Shown: positions 44,435-54,209, counted from the first letter of the stretch. The stretch: DNA of 64,000 nucleotides from an uncultured Amylibacter sp. (GCA_943846615.1 OX044354.1:996359-1060358), one strand, 5' to 3'. Numbers and translations: made by a program. Notes: generated from the sequence alone by a model not told the origin.

Positions 44435-45556
44435 TTACGCGGTTAATGCCAGTGTTTCCCAATATTTGATCCCATGCAGTATGGCATCATCGTTGAAATC
44501 ATATTGTGGGTTATGCAACGGCCATGCATTTGCCCCTGATGTGCCGTTACCCATCAGGATAAAATTACCAGGGCGATGTTGCAGGAAGGCCGCGAAATCT
44601 TCGGAAAAGCCGACACGGCCATATTGCGCGTTTACGCTGCCCACAGATTGCGCCGCGTTTACGGCCGCGTTGGTGGCAGTGTTATCATTAACCAATGGGC
44701 GAAATGATGTTTCGTATTCAACATGCGCGGTGGCGCCAAATGCCTGTGCGCATCCATCCGCAATTGTACGCATACGGGATTGGATGGTTTCGGAGGTTTC
44801 GTCCGTAAATCCACGGCAATCGCCCAACAGATGAACATTGCTGGCTAAAATATTGCGCGCGCCATCGGTGATAAATTCCGTCACCGAAACCACCGCGTGA
44901 TCCTTGGCCGAAACGCTACGCGATGGGATGGTTTGCAGTTGCCCCACAATTTGCGACCCGATGACGATGGGATCAATCCCTGCCTCTGGCATCGATGCAT
45001 GCCCACCTACACCCGTGATATGGATATCAAAGTTATCTTCGAACGCACAAAAAGGGCCAGTTTGCGTTGCAAATTGGCCCAATTCCATGTTCGGCATATT
45101 ATGCAGGCCAAAAACCTGGGCGATATCGAAAAGATCAAACAGGCCATCATCGATCATTGCCTGTGCGCCATGACCAGTTTCTTCGTCGGCTTGGAACAGA
45201 AAATGCACTGTGCGATCCAGATCATTGCGAGCCGCCAATTGCAGGGCCGCGCCCAATAACATCGTGGAATGCCCATCATGGCCACAGCCGTGAAATAAAC
45301 CTTCTGTTTGGGATTTATAGGGGCCGTCGTTTGCCTCTTGGATAGGAAGGGCATCCATATCGGCACGAAACGCAATTGCGGATTTCGCCGTGCCGGCATT
45401 CAACGTAGCCACAAATCCAGATCCACCAATATCACGCGTAACCTGTAGCCCCGCATCATCCAAAATCTGGGCCAGCATTTGTGCCGTACGCGGCAGGCTC
45501 AGACCCATTTCAGGGTCACGATGTAAATCGTGGCGTAGTTTAATCAGGTCAATCAC
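44435..45556 (-). CDS. M20-family amidohydrolase (hippurate/N-acyl-amino-acid hydrolase type)
   Basis: The 373-residue metallo-amidohydrolase has R-A-D-M-D-A-L-P-I-Q-E, the metal-binding H-G-C-G-H-D-G-H-S-T-M-L, Q-A-D-E-E-T-G-H-G-A and H-N-M-P motifs, plus the dimerisation domain starting G-V-G-G-H-A-S-M-P. Such enzymes cleave N-acyl amino acids, hippurate or IAA conjugates; some degrade N-acyl-homoserine lactones, which is notable because luxI is two genes upstream. I chose the GTG at 45556, which overlaps the rarA stop by 8 nt and has AAGGA upstream. Confidence 0.88.
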   Translation of the reverse strand: MIDLIKLRHDLHRDPEMGLSLPRTAQMLAQILDDAGLQVTRDIGGSGFVATLNAGTAKSAIAFRADMDALPIQEANDGPYKSQTEGLFHGCGHDGHSTMLLGAALQLAARNDLDRTVHFLFQADEETGHGAQAMIDDGLFDLFDIAQVFGLHNMPNMELGQFATQTGPFCAFEDNFDIHITGVGGHASMPEAGIDPIVIGSQIVGQLQTIPSRSVSAKDHAVVSVTEFITDGARNILASNVHLLGDCRGFTDETSETIQSRMRTIADGCAQAFGATAHVEYETSFRPLVNDNTATNAAVNAAQSVGSVNAQYGRVGFSEDFAAFLQHRPGNFILMGNGTSGANAWPLHNPQYDFNDDAILHGIKYWETLALTA

Positions 45557-46874
45557 TGGGCTTATCCTTGTTTCGTTTCGCACGTAATTTCGCAAAGAAA
45601 TCAACGCGTTTTTTCAATTCGCGTTCTTCGCCGCGCTCAACGGGCAAATAATAGATGCCCCGTGGCATTGTTTCAGGGAAATAGTTCTGGCCAGAAAAAC
45701 CGTCTTCGGCGTTGTGATCGTAATCATATCCGTCACCATACCCCTGATCTTTCATCATCTTAGTGGGGGCATTTAGGATGTGCTTGGGCGGCAGTTCCGA
45801 GCCGTGTTGTTTCGCAGATTTTCGTGCGGCCTTATACGCCACATAGGCCGCGTTTGATTTAGGAGCCAATGCCAGATATATCACCGCCTGCGCTAATGCC
45901 AATTCGCCTTCTGGTGATCCCAGGCGTTCGTATGTTTGCCACGATTGCAAACACACATCTTGGGCGCGTGGATCGGCCAAACCAATGTCTTCGACTGCCA
46001 TGCGGGTTAGGCGACGTCCCAAAAAACGGGGATCTTCGCCGCCTTCTAACATACGCGCAAACCAGTACAGCGCCGCGTCAGGATCGGAACCACGCACTGA
46101 TTTATGTAACGCAGAGATTAAATTGTAATGGGCATCACCCGATTTGTCATATTGCGCGGCGCGTTTGGACAGGCGTTTTGCCAACTCGTCCACGGACAGT
46201 TTCTCATCACCCCAGCCGAACGCCTGTTCCGCCAAATTCAATAATCCACGTCCATCACCATCTGCCATTTCCAGCAGGTTTTCCCGCGCAGGGCCATCCA
46301 ATGGCAAGGGTTTGCCCATCTCGGTTTCGGCGCGTTGCGCGATCAATTCCAATTCTGCCAATGACAGGCGTTCCAGAACCATGACTTGGGATCTAGACAT
46401 CAACGCCGAGTTTAATTCGAATGATGGATTTTCTGTCGTTGCACCGACCAGTACAATTGTGCCGTCTTCCATGAATGGCAGGAACCCGTCCTGTTGGGAT
46501 TTGTTGAAACGGTGGATTTCGTCAACGAACAACAACGTACCCTTGCCATTCATGCGCCTCATCCGCGCCGCCTCGAACAGTTTTTTCAGATCGGCAACGC
46601 CTGAATAAATCGCGCTGATTTGCACGAAATGCATGTCTGTCTCATCCGCCAACAGTCGCGCCAATGTGGTTTTCCCCACGCCGGGCGGCCCCCAGAAAAT
46701 GATCGATGACAGGTTTCCACCCGCCAACATGGTGGTCAGGGCCCCGTCGGGACCCACCAATTTCGATTGACCAACAACATCCATCAAGGTCGCAGGTCGA
46801 CAGCGATCCGCCAGAGGCCGCTTGGCCTCCGGTGGAACTGAACTGTTTGCATTTTGATCGAATAGGTCAGCCAT
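45549..46874 (-). CDS. rarA: replication-associated recombination protein A (AAA+ ATPase)
   Basis: The 441-residue protein shows Walker A G-P-P-G-V-G-K-T-T-L-A, Walker B L-L-F-V-D-E-I-H-R-F-N-K, sensor 1 G-A-T-T-E-N-P-S-F, and the C-terminal RarA/MgsA tetramerisation region ending Y-Y-L-P. It acts at stalled forks with SSB. Position between luxI and the amidohydrolase gene is noted; the 8-nt overlap couples it to the latter. Confidence 0.95.
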   Translation of the reverse strand: MADLFDQNANSSVPPEAKRPLADRCRPATLMDVVGQSKLVGPDGALTTMLAGGNLSSIIFWGPPGVGKTTLARLLADETDMHFVQISAIYSGVADLKKLFEAARMRRMNGKGTLLFVDEIHRFNKSQQDGFLPFMEDGTIVLVGATTENPSFELNSALMSRSQVMVLERLSLAELELIAQRAETEMGKPLPLDGPARENLLEMADGDGRGLLNLAEQAFGWGDEKLSVDELAKRLSKRAAQYDKSGDAHYNLISALHKSVRGSDPDAALYWFARMLEGGEDPRFLGRRLTRMAVEDIGLADPRAQDVCLQSWQTYERLGSPEGELALAQAVIYLALAPKSNAAYVAYKAARKSAKQHGSELPPKHILNAPTKMMKDQGYGDGYDYDHNAEDGFSGQNYFPETMPRGIYYLPVERGEERELKKRVDFFAKLRAKRNKDKPSD

Positions 46875-46917
46875 AGTACAAACCTATAGACCTTTCTATC
46901 CGATTCCCATCGGGAAC

Positions 46918-47505
46918 TTAGTTCAGTGCTGCCTGAATAGTCATTTGCACGACGCGGTTTTTCGCACCCGCTATGTCCAAAATCGGCCCAGCAGGAACCG
47001 TATCCATGCCGATGCGCTGCATCCAACGACCCCAAACCGCCGGACACAGGCCCAACAATTGCGTGGCGCCCTGGGCGCGTGCGGTGTTCACCAGTTCCAT
47101 CATCAGGTTTTTCTGAACATCAGCACGCATGTGCGCGGGCACGTGTTGTGCGATAAAAACGCGCGAACTTTCCCACACATTTGGGGAAACCGGGGCCTCT
47201 TCGTACAACAAATCGGCTGGAATACTGTCCAGCATCCCCAATTGCGCATCGCGGATCATGTAGGAATACATGCCACATTTTGCGATCGTTGGTGTCAGAC
47301 GAATGCCAGCCAAAACTTGGCCGAATTCATGTACGGCGATCCATCTGCTTTGCGGGGTGTCGTATTGATCGAATTCCATTCCGTCCGCTTCGGGTAGGTC
47401 CCATTTGCGCTGAACGATGAATGATTCACGGCGTGCCTTTAGGACGTTCGAGAATAACGAGCCGTGGTTGTGCATGTTGTTGAAAGATAAAGTAGTGGTC
47501 TGCAT
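46918..47505 (-). CDS. luxI: acyl-homoserine-lactone synthase (LuxI family)
   Basis: The 195-residue protein has the invariant LuxI residues R25, F29, W35, E44, D46, R69, E112 and R115, in A-R-R-E-S-F, K-W-D-L-P, G-M-E-F-D-Q-Y-D and W-E-S-S-R-V-F. It makes an N-acyl-homoserine lactone from SAM and an acyl carrier. The N-terminus M-Q-T-T-T-L-S-F is typical of roseobacter synthases. AGGAGG precedes the ATG, and a 20-bp lux-box-like inverted repeat lies 18 nt upstream. The luxR gene is 50 nt upstream on the same strand. Confidence 0.95.
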   Translation of the reverse strand: MQTTTLSFNNMHNHGSLFSNVLKARRESFIVQRKWDLPEADGMEFDQYDTPQSRWIAVHEFGQVLAGIRLTPTIAKCGMYSYMIRDAQLGMLDSIPADLLYEEAPVSPNVWESSRVFIAQHVPAHMRADVQKNLMMELVNTARAQGATQLLGLCPAVWGRWMQRIGMDTVPAGPILDIAGAKNRVVQMTIQAALN

Positions 47506-47522
47506 TGTAAGCCTCCTAGCTT

Positions 47523-47542
47523 GGTTGATAAACTTTTCAACC
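47523..47542 (-). promoter_or_regulatory. lux-box-like inverted repeat upstream of luxI
   Basis: GGTTGATAAACTTTTCAACC is a 20-bp imperfect palindrome (eight of ten pairs) between luxR and luxI. Size and position suit a LuxR-type operator, but it lies only 18 nt from the luxI ATG, too close for a classical lux box at -42.5. It might act as a repressor site, or be an RNA hairpin. Confidence 0.5.
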
Positions 47543-47555
47543 TTACAAGAGAGCG

Positions 47556-48167
47556 CTACAGGAGCTTGTATTCCAACGCGCGTTGAATGGCTTCGGCTGT
47601 TGTCCGCGCAAGTAATCGTTCGCGAGCGGATTTCAATCTGGCTTTCAGCGCGCTTTCGGAAATTCCCAAGTCGGCCGCAGCTTGCGCATGGCGACTTCCG
47701 TTAGCAATCAATCGCAAGGCTGCCACTTGCGCATCTGTTAAGCTTTCGGGCGGTGTTGTTTCCTCATGAAGACGTTCGACAATTTGCTGAACATCTTGCA
47801 TTTCTTGATCCGTAAATTCACGATCCTCTTTTGCAAAACCACCAATAGTTCTAGAACTAACTTCTCCAAAAGAGACCGCTATCCCATAATTGAGATCGAA
47901 CACGCTTGCCTGTTTCAAGACTTCGTGCGGATCAGGAACGGTCAACTCACTCCAACGACATGACCCCACGTCAGAGAACCCCCAAGACACCAACGGATCA
48001 CAAAGCATGTATCCTTTCTTCGTATATACGTCTAACCATTCTTGTGGATACGTACGAAACATCATCGTCGCCGATGCAAAACGGATGTGCAAACCCAATG
48101 CATACCCTGCTGGCGCTATTTGTTGCAACTTTCGCAACTGTAGATCGATACCCAATTTTTTAGACAT
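47556..48167 (-). CDS. luxR: LuxR-family quorum-sensing regulator
   Basis: The 203-residue protein has an autoinducer-binding domain with W44, Y48, D57, P58 and W72 at the conserved ligand positions (E-W-L-D-V-Y, C-D-P-L-V, R-W-S-E-L), and a C-terminal LuxR/GerE HTH (about 140-200, L-T-D-A-Q-V-A-A-L-R-L-I-A-N-G). It is the likely receptor of the LuxI product. It lies between luxI and the end of rplQ; the spacer upstream has a CCTTA-N6-TAAGG palindrome at 48202-48217. Confidence 0.93.
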   Translation of the reverse strand: MSKKLGIDLQLRKLQQIAPAGYALGLHIRFASATMMFRTYPQEWLDVYTKKGYMLCDPLVSWGFSDVGSCRWSELTVPDPHEVLKQASVFDLNYGIAVSFGEVSSRTIGGFAKEDREFTDQEMQDVQQIVERLHEETTPPESLTDAQVAALRLIANGSRHAQAAADLGISESALKARLKSARERLLARTTAEAIQRALEYKLL

Positions 48168-48327
48168 ATTTCTATAAACTGTGTTGCCTCAAGTTAGTCA
48201 ACCTTAAATTGATAAGGGAGCTATACCAACCATATTAGCGTGTGAAATCACTGAATACAAACAGAACATTTTGTATTTAACAAATCATTAATTTTTAACA
48301 TTTTGTTAACTTAGGTTAATTCAAATG

Positions 48328-48356
48328 AAAAAAGCACCGCCCAAGGGCGATGCTTT
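48328..48356 (-). terminator. terminator after rplQ
   Basis: AAAGCACCGCCC pairs with GGGCGATGCTTT (one mismatch) and is followed on the minus strand by TTTTTTC. It ends the ribosomal/rpoA transcript and separates it from luxR. Confidence 0.85.
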
Positions 48357-48378
48357 CAGAATCTTAATGTAGGTCGAT

Positions 48379-48798
48379 TTACGCTTCTGCTGCTTCTTCT
48401 GCTGCAACGCGTGCTTTGTCGTCCGCGCCTTTGGCGTTTACGTCGCGGTCAACGAATTCGATGATTGCCATCGGCGCCATGTCACCGTAACGGAAACCAG
48501 CTTTAAGAACGCGTACATAACCACCTTGGCGGTCTTTGTAGCGTGGGCCCAAAATTTCGAACAATTTCGCTGTGTAGCGCTCTTGCTTAAGCTTTGATGC
48601 CGCTTGGCGACGTGCGTGCAGATCACCGCGTTTCGCCAATGTGATCATTTTTTCAATGATTGGGCGAAGCTCTTTGGCTTTCGGCAATGTTGTTTTGATT
48701 TGCTCATGCTCGATCAATGATCCAGCCATGTTCGCGAACAACGCTTTGCGGTGTTCGTGTGTACGGTTTAGGCGACGGTAGCCTTTTGCGTGGCGCAT
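48379..48798 (-). CDS. rplQ: 50S ribosomal protein L17
   Basis: The 139-residue protein starts [20 protein letters not shown] and contains the [15 protein letters not shown] segment, both diagnostic of L17. The alanine-rich C-terminal tail is normal for Alphaproteobacteria. It is the last gene of the alpha operon, after rpoA, with a hairpin in the spacer. Confidence 0.97.
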   Translation of the reverse strand: MRHAKGYRRLNRTHEHRKALFANMAGSLIEHEQIKTTLPKAKELRPIIEKMITLAKRGDLHARRQAASKLKQERYTAKLFEILGPRYKDRQGGYVRVLKAGFRYGDMAPMAIIEFVDRDVNAKGADDKARVAAEEAAEA

Positions 48799-48938
48799 AA
48801 TAGATATCCTTATGTCTTCGTTTGTACTTTGTCTGGCGAGCCTGCGTTGGGTCTCACACTCCTTGGGGCGTTATTGCCCGGGAAAGATTTTCAGAATTGA
48901 AAAACTGTTCCAGTTCCCGACCATTGCCGGCATTTTGT

Positions 48939-48964
48939 GAATGCGCCCCCGCAGGGACGCATTC
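48939..48964 (-). other. intercistronic hairpin rpoA/rplQ
   Basis: GAATGCG and CGCATTC enclose CCC/GGG pairing (one mismatch) just after the rpoA stop. There is no T-run, so it is more likely a processing or stability element than a full terminator. Confidence 0.6.
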
Positions 48965-48970
48965 GAATTC

Positions 48971-49987
48971 TTAGAATTGATCTTCGAACTTCTTAGCGAG
49001 CTCTTCGATGTTTTCTGGTGGCCAGTCAACGATATCCATACCAAGGTGCAGACCCATAACAGTCAGAACCTCTTTGATTTCGTTCAAAGACTTGCGGCCA
49101 AAGTTTGGCGTACGAAGCATTTCTGCCTCTGTTTTCTGGATCAAATCGCCGATGTAAACGATATTGTCGTTTTTCAGGCAGTTTGCAGAACGTACTGACA
49201 ATTCCAATTCGTCCACTTTCTTCAATAGAAGTGGGTTGAATTCCAAATCGTCTTCTTCGTCTTGACGCTGTGCTGCTTCTGGCTCGTTGAAGTTCACGAA
49301 AGTTGCCAATTGATCCTGAAGGATACGCGCAGCGAAAGCCACCGCATCTTCTGGTGAAACAGAACCGTCTGTTTCGATCTTCATTGTCAATTTATCGTAA
49401 TCCAAAACTTGGCCTTCACGTGTTGGCTGAACGTCGTAAGAGACTTTCAAAACAGGTGAGTACAAAGCATCGATTGGGATCAGGCCGATTGGCGCGTCTT
49501 CTGGACGATTTTGATCGCCAGCAACGTAACCTTTGCCTGTGTCCACAGTCAATTCCATGAACAATGATGCGCCATCGTCAAGGTGACAGATGATGTGATC
49601 TTTGTTCAATACTTCGATACCAGCAGTTTCTGCGATGTCACCAGCTGTTACAACAGATGGGCCTTTTGCAGAAATTGAAACACGCTTCGGGCCTTCGACT
49701 TCCATGGAAATCGCAACGCCTTTTAGGTTCAAAACCATGTCTGTTACGTCTTCACGTACACCAGCCACAGATGAGAATTCGTGCAATACGTTGTCGATTT
49801 GAACAGACGTAATCGCAGCACCCTGCAAGGAAGACAACAAAACGCGACGCAAAGCGTTGCCCAATGTCAAACCAAAGCCGCGTTCCAATGGTTCAGCAAC
49901 AACAGTTGCCATACGCAATGGGTCCGCACCCGGTTTAATGTCTAGTTGGGTTGGCTTTATCAGCTCTTGCCAATTCTTATGGATCAT
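48971..49987 (-). CDS. rpoA: DNA-directed RNA polymerase subunit alpha
   Basis: The 338-residue protein has the N-terminal dimerisation domain ([20 protein letters not shown]) and a C-terminal domain with [10 protein letters not shown] and the G-R-K-S-L-N-E-I motif that contacts UP elements and activators. GGAGG precedes the ATG at 49987 (M-I-H-K-N-W); an upstream GTG/ATG at 49999 would overlap that SD. Confidence 0.97.
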   Translation of the reverse strand: MIHKNWQELIKPTQLDIKPGADPLRMATVVAEPLERGFGLTLGNALRRVLLSSLQGAAITSVQIDNVLHEFSSVAGVREDVTDMVLNLKGVAISMEVEGPKRVSISAKGPSVVTAGDIAETAGIEVLNKDHIICHLDDGASLFMELTVDTGKGYVAGDQNRPEDAPIGLIPIDALYSPVLKVSYDVQPTREGQVLDYDKLTMKIETDGSVSPEDAVAFAARILQDQLATFVNFNEPEAAQRQDEEDDLEFNPLLLKKVDELELSVRSANCLKNDNIVYIGDLIQKTEAEMLRTPNFGRKSLNEIKEVLTVMGLHLGMDIVDWPPENIEELAKKFEDQF

Positions 49988-50055
49988 ATGGGCCTCCATT
50001 CTTGTTCGCTGGGATGGATCCGACCTAGCGAACGCTCGAGGTTAAAATGACGGGA

Positions 50056-50077
50056 AGGCAGGCCGTTAAGCCTGCCT
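50056..50077 (-). other. intercistronic hairpin rpsK/rpoA
   Basis: AGGCAGGC and GCCTGCCT form a perfect 8-bp stem with a CGTTAA loop, 8 nt after the rpsK stop, without a T-run. Confidence 0.65.
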
Positions 50078-50084
50078 AATAAAA

Positions 50085-50471
50085 TTATACGCGACGACGC
50101 TTTGGTGGGCGACAACCGTTGTGTGCCATTGGCGTCACGTCACGGATAGAAGTCACATTCAAACCGATTGCAGCCAAAGCGCGCAATGCACTTTCACGAC
50201 CAGAACCAGGACCTTGAACTTCAACTTCTAGGGTTTTCAGACCGTGCTCTTGCGCTTTTTTGCCTGCATCTTCTGCAGCCATTTGAGCAGCATAAGGTGT
50301 AGACTTACGAGAGCCTTTGAAACCCATCGTGCCAGCAGAAGACCATGAAATTGCATTGCCTTGTGCGTCAGCGATTAGAATTTTTGTGTTGTTGAAAGAA
50401 GAATTAATGTGCGCAACACCAGCTGTGATGTTTTTGCGTTCTTTTCTTTTCATACGTGCTTCACGTGCCAT
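50085..50471 (-). CDS. rpsK: 30S ribosomal protein S11
   Basis: The 128-residue protein has [21 protein letters not shown] and the C-terminal [18 protein letters not shown], the S11 signature. It lies on the 30S platform, near the mRNA exit. It follows rpsM after 13 nt. Confidence 0.98.
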   Translation of the reverse strand: MAREARMKRKERKNITAGVAHINSSFNNTKILIADAQGNAISWSSAGTMGFKGSRKSTPYAAQMAAEDAGKKAQEHGLKTLEVEVQGPGSGRESALRALAAIGLNVTSIRDVTPMAHNGCRPPKRRRV

Positions 50472-50484
50472 TGATCAGAACTCC

Positions 50485-50853
50485 CTATTTCTTCTTACCA
50501 GCAATGGCCTTTGCAGGGCCTTTGCGAGTACGCGCGTTTGTTGATGTACGTTGGCCGCGCACTGGCAGACCACGACGGTGACGCAGGCCGCGGTAGCAAC
50601 CCAAGTCCATCAAACGTTTGATGTTCATTGAAACTTCACGACGCAAATCACCTTCAACTTCGAAGTTTGCATCAATGAATTCACGGATTGACAGAACTTC
50701 GGCGTCTGACAATTCGTTGATACGGCGGGTAACATCGATTTTTGTACCTTCACAGATAGTAGCTGCAGAAGTAGGACCGATGCCTGTGATATAAGTTAGG
50801 GCGATTGGGACCCGTTTATGGGTCGGCAAGTTAACGCCAGCAATACGTGCCAA
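50485..50853 (-). CDS. rpsM: 30S ribosomal protein S13
   Basis: The protein has A-R-I-A-G-V-N-L-P, the helix-two-turn-helix region, and the basic tail with [17 protein letters not shown] place the start at the TTG at 50853, giving 122 residues beginning (M)-A-R-I-A-G, because GAAGGA lies 7 nt before it. The ATG at 50862 would be only 1 nt from that SD and would add M-T-N, unlike the family. Confidence 0.9.
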   Translation of the reverse strand: MARIAGVNLPTHKRVPIALTYITGIGPTSAATICEGTKIDVTRRINELSDAEVLSIREFIDANFEVEGDLRREVSMNIKRLMDLGCYRGLRHRRGLPVRGQRTSTNARTRKGPAKAIAGKKK

Positions 50854-50908
50854 ATTCGTCATCCTTCAGTTGCGGTTCCGTCTTTCCAGAACCTGTTTTC
50901 ACAACGAA

Positions 50909-50930
50909 GCCCAGCAATATATGGCTGGGC
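50909..50930 (-). other. hairpin upstream of rpsM
   Basis: GCCCAGC and GCTGGGC form a 7-bp stem with an 8-nt A/T loop in the 200-bp leader of rpsM. It could be a leader structure controlling the alpha operon; the specific S4-type pseudoknot is not demonstrated. Confidence 0.5.
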
Positions 50931-51064
50931 CCCTATTACATCCAATCCACAATGAGACTTTGGCGATTCGCCAGTTTTCATCGAAATCCGAAGATTTTGG
51001 ATCAGAAGGCTGTCCATTAGGCGAAAAACCGTTATCCGTCAAGTGAATAAGGCGTTAAAACCTG

Positions 51065-52084
51065 TTAGCCGCCGTTAATCGTTGTGCGCCAATAGGCGAT
51101 GATTGCGGCAATCCCAAAGGTCAGCCCAATTGCCATCAGCAAGATCATAAAAGAATGCAATGGGCTGCGTTCTGATTTGCGCTTTGGGGTGCTGTGTTTT
51201 TTTCGCGAAATTACGGGGTTCTGCGACAGAAGGTCAGGGTACAGCAGTTCACCGTTTTCGTCGCGTTGATCCGCGCGATCAAAGCGCTGGATGGTCACAT
51301 TATACGTCCCCAACGGATAGTTCACGGATTTGGGCGTATGCGTAATCAGATATTCTAGGGAGTTTTTGTTATTCGTGATCGTTTCGCCATCTTTGGGAAT
51401 CCCATTTGCATCGCAATATTCGAAAAACTTGGTGGCGCCAGTGGTCACGGCCCAACTCGGAAAACTAACAGGCGTAAATGAGACTGGCCGCCCCAGCAAT
51501 GCCTCTGAACCCCAGATATTGGCCCCAACGGGGCCACCGTCGCCGACCTGTGCGCGGCGTGCGAACAAAACTGCCTGTTCAAAAATGCGGCTGTCCAATT
51601 CACCGCGATATGACCGCGGGTTTAAACACGGCAAGACCAAGGATTCCGCCATACTGGAGTACAACAACTCTGGCTTTCCAAAGGTATACAAAAACTCTGT
51701 CACCATTTGCAGCGCATAGATGCGTAATAATCTTTGCTCATCCGTTTCACTTTCCCGCTCTTCTGAGGCTGCTGTGACGGTGACGTGCCCCGTGTGTCGG
51801 GAAACAATCCGAGCGAAGTTATTTTCTACAGTCGTCGCTTTGGCGCCTTGAAGCGCGATACCGAAGGTGGATTCCTCAAGAGGTTGGTTTCCAATCAACA
51901 CTTGGATCGCAAATTGACCATTGAAGTCGAAGGAAACCAGTTTTGCTGGCAATCGCGTGATGATTGTAGGCAAAAGTTCAGACAGGTTTTCGTCTTTCGA
52001 TATTGCCGCAGCAATCTGATCAAAATCAATTCTTGGTACAGGGGCCGTGTATAAACAGGCCAATGAATATGGTTTTGGCTCCAT
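51065..52084 (-). CDS. unknown protein with C-terminal membrane anchor, inserted in ribosomal cluster
   Basis: The 339-residue protein reads M-E-P-K-P-Y-S-L-A-C-L-Y-T-A-P-V-P-R at the start, has a globular region to about 270, a basic linker (R-K-K-H-S-T-P-K-R-K-S-E-R) and one transmembrane helix at about 311-332 (F-M-I-L-L-M-A-I-G-L-T-F-G-I-A-A-I-I-A). It is thus a tail-anchored or C-terminally anchored protein, cytosolic domain first. It may be distantly DUF4261-like (G-H-V-T-V-T-A and P-E-L-L-Y-S-S-M-A-E segments), with low confidence. It lies between adk and rpsM, a position normally free of such genes. Confidence 0.65.
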   Translation of the reverse strand: MEPKPYSLACLYTAPVPRIDFDQIAAAISKDENLSELLPTIITRLPAKLVSFDFNGQFAIQVLIGNQPLEESTFGIALQGAKATTVENNFARIVSRHTGHVTVTAASEERESETDEQRLLRIYALQMVTEFLYTFGKPELLYSSMAESLVLPCLNPRSYRGELDSRIFEQAVLFARRAQVGDGGPVGANIWGSEALLGRPVSFTPVSFPSWAVTTGATKFFEYCDANGIPKDGETITNNKNSLEYLITHTPKSVNYPLGTYNVTIQRFDRADQRDENGELLYPDLLSQNPVISRKKHSTPKRKSERSPLHSFMILLMAIGLTFGIAAIIAYWRTTINGG

Positions 52085-52188
52085 CACAAACTCTTAGTTG
52101 TTTAATCAATATTTAAAAACGAAATCGAATTATATAAGGTCTGTAACCGTTCCCAAAGAAATATTTCAGGAACGGTGTTAGTTTTGGT

Positions 52189-52776
52189 TTAACCAACTTT
52201 GCCCAAAGCGTCCGCAATATCTGCGCCAACGCCGTCAATGGTACCCAGACCATCAACCTGTTGCAGCTGACCTTTGGCATAGTAGTAGCCGATCAAAGGA
52301 GATGTGTCTTTGTAGTAAGCCATCAGGCGGATTTTTAAGCTTTCGGCGTTATCGTCTGCCCGCGCTTCTTTACCTGCGGCAACAGCTTCGGCAGCGCGAC
52401 CAACGATACGGTCAACAAGAATCTCATCGTTTACTTCCAACTGGATAACCGTATCCAGTTTTTGACCAACTTTTTCCAGCAAATCACTCAACGCATCAGC
52501 CTGTGCCAATGTGCGTGGGAAGCCATCAAAAATGAAACCACCAGCGGCGTCTGCAGTTGTCAGCTGTTCCTCGATCAAACCAATAACGATTTCATCCGTA
52601 ACCAATTCACCGCGATCCATAACGCCAGCCACCATATTGCCCATTTCCGTACCAGATGTACGTGCCGCGCGCAGCATGTCACCTGTGGACAATTGAACCA
52701 TGTTGCGGCCCTTGACCAGTGTTTCGGCTTGGGTACCCTTACCGGCGCCCGGTGGGCCTATCAAAATGATGTTCAT
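52189..52776 (-). CDS. adk: adenylate kinase
   Basis: The 195-residue enzyme has the P-loop [10 protein letters not shown] at residues 7-16, the [12 protein letters not shown] motif and a short LID ([14 protein letters not shown]), without zinc Cys residues. It interconverts ATP, ADP and AMP. It lies 11 nt after secY, as in spc operons. Confidence 0.96.
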   Translation of the reverse strand: MNIILIGPPGAGKGTQAETLVKGRNMVQLSTGDMLRAARTSGTEMGNMVAGVMDRGELVTDEIVIGLIEEQLTTADAAGGFIFDGFPRTLAQADALSDLLEKVGQKLDTVIQLEVNDEILVDRIVGRAAEAVAAGKEARADDNAESLKIRLMAYYKDTSPLIGYYYAKGQLQQVDGLGTIDGVGADIADALGKVG

Positions 52777-52787
52777 TGCTACTCTCC

Positions 52788-54155
52788 TTAGCGGCGTGTC
52801 GATTTACGCTTTCGCGCCTTCGCACGGTTTTTACCAGTTAGCTTCGATCTTTCAATCAAACCTTCGTACTGGTGTGCTAGCAGATGTGACTGTACTTGTT
52901 GAATGGTATCCATTGTCACAGATACAACAATAAGTAGGCTTGTACCGCCGAAATAGAACGGAATCGCCAGTTGAGAGCGTAAAATTTCGGGCAAAAGACA
53001 TACAGCAACCAAATATGCAGAGCCAAGAACCAAGATTCGCGCCACAACATAGTCCAGATATTCTTGCGTATTCTTGCCTGGGCGAATCCCTGGAACGAAA
53101 CCATTTTGCTTTTTCAGGTTGTCTGCGACCTCGTCCGTTTTGAACGAAACGTTGGCAGTGTAGAAGTAGCTGAAGAAGACGATCATCAATACGAAGAACA
53201 CGAAGTACAATGGCTGACCCGGTCCGAACCACGCCAAGAGCGTGTTCATAAAGCCAGATGTTTCCGTGCTAGAAAACGTAGCCACGGTTGTTGGCAACAA
53301 CAACAATGCAGATGCAAAGATTGGTGGGATAACGCCAGCTGGGTTCAATTTGATTGGCAGGTGGCTGCTCTCGCCGCCATATACCTTTTGGCCAACTTGG
53401 CGCTTGGGGTATTGAATATGGATTTTACGCAATGCGCGTTCCATGAACACGATGAACGCAATCACAACAACAACCATCACCATAACACCGATAATAACTG
53501 CAGGCGAAATTACACCAGAACGACCTTGTACAAAGAATTGTGCTAATGCTGCTGGCAATTCAGCAACGATACCAACGAAGATAATCAATGAAATGCCGTT
53601 ACCAATGCCGCGTGCTGTGATCTGCTCACCGATCCACATCAGGAACATTGTACCACCCACAAGGGTAATAATTGCAGGCAATTGGAATGTCATGAAACCA
53701 GGATTCAGTGCCAAATCACCGGCCTGAAGGCCCGCTGACAGGCCATAAGCCTGGAAGAACGCCAAACAAACAGTACCATAACGGGTGTATTGGTTGATTT
53801 TCTTGCGGCCTTGTTCGCCTTCTTTTTTCAACTGTTCCAGTGCTGGAACCATCGCCGTCATCAACTGAACGATGATCGAAGCCGAAATATAGGGCATAAT
53901 ACCAAGGGCGAAAATCGCCATACGGCTGACCGCGCCGCCTGTGAACATGTTCAGGATATCGCCAACACCACCTTGGGCTTGTGCAACGAAATCTTTCAAC
54001 GCGACCGCGTCGATGCCTGGAACGGGGATGAATGTACCCAAACGGTATACAATCAACATGCCCAATGCGAAAAGAATGCGGCTTTGAAGTTCCTTGGCTT
54101 TGCCAAAGGCACCCCAAGAAATATTTGCTGCCATTTGTTCAGCGGCTGATGCCAT
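52788..54155 (-). CDS. secY: preprotein translocase subunit SecY
   Basis: The 455-residue protein has ten transmembrane helices, the plug/TM2 region, [14 protein letters not shown] and the C-terminal [13 protein letters not shown] segment, all diagnostic for SecY. With SecE and SecG it forms the export channel used by SecA and the SRP pathway, the RNA of which is encoded at 17.9 kb. Confidence 0.97.
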   Translation of the reverse strand: MASAAEQMAANISWGAFGKAKELQSRILFALGMLIVYRLGTFIPVPGIDAVALKDFVAQAQGGVGDILNMFTGGAVSRMAIFALGIMPYISASIIVQLMTAMVPALEQLKKEGEQGRKKINQYTRYGTVCLAFFQAYGLSAGLQAGDLALNPGFMTFQLPAIITLVGGTMFLMWIGEQITARGIGNGISLIIFVGIVAELPAALAQFFVQGRSGVISPAVIIGVMVMVVVVIAFIVFMERALRKIHIQYPKRQVGQKVYGGESSHLPIKLNPAGVIPPIFASALLLLPTTVATFSSTETSGFMNTLLAWFGPGQPLYFVFFVLMIVFFSYFYTANVSFKTDEVADNLKKQNGFVPGIRPGKNTQEYLDYVVARILVLGSAYLVAVCLLPEILRSQLAIPFYFGGTSLLIVVSVTMDTIQQVQSHLLAHQYEGLIERSKLTGKNRAKARKRKSTRR

Positions 54156-54179
54156 GGTCGAAACCCTTTCGAATGAAAA

Positions 54180-54209
54180 CGCCGCAGGTTCTGTTTCCAG
54201 ACTGCGGCG
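54180..54209 (-). other. intercistronic hairpin rplO/secY
   Basis: CGCCGCAG (54180-54187) pairs with CTGCGGCG (54202-54209) in the 103-bp spacer between rplO and secY. No T-run follows. Confidence 0.6.
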
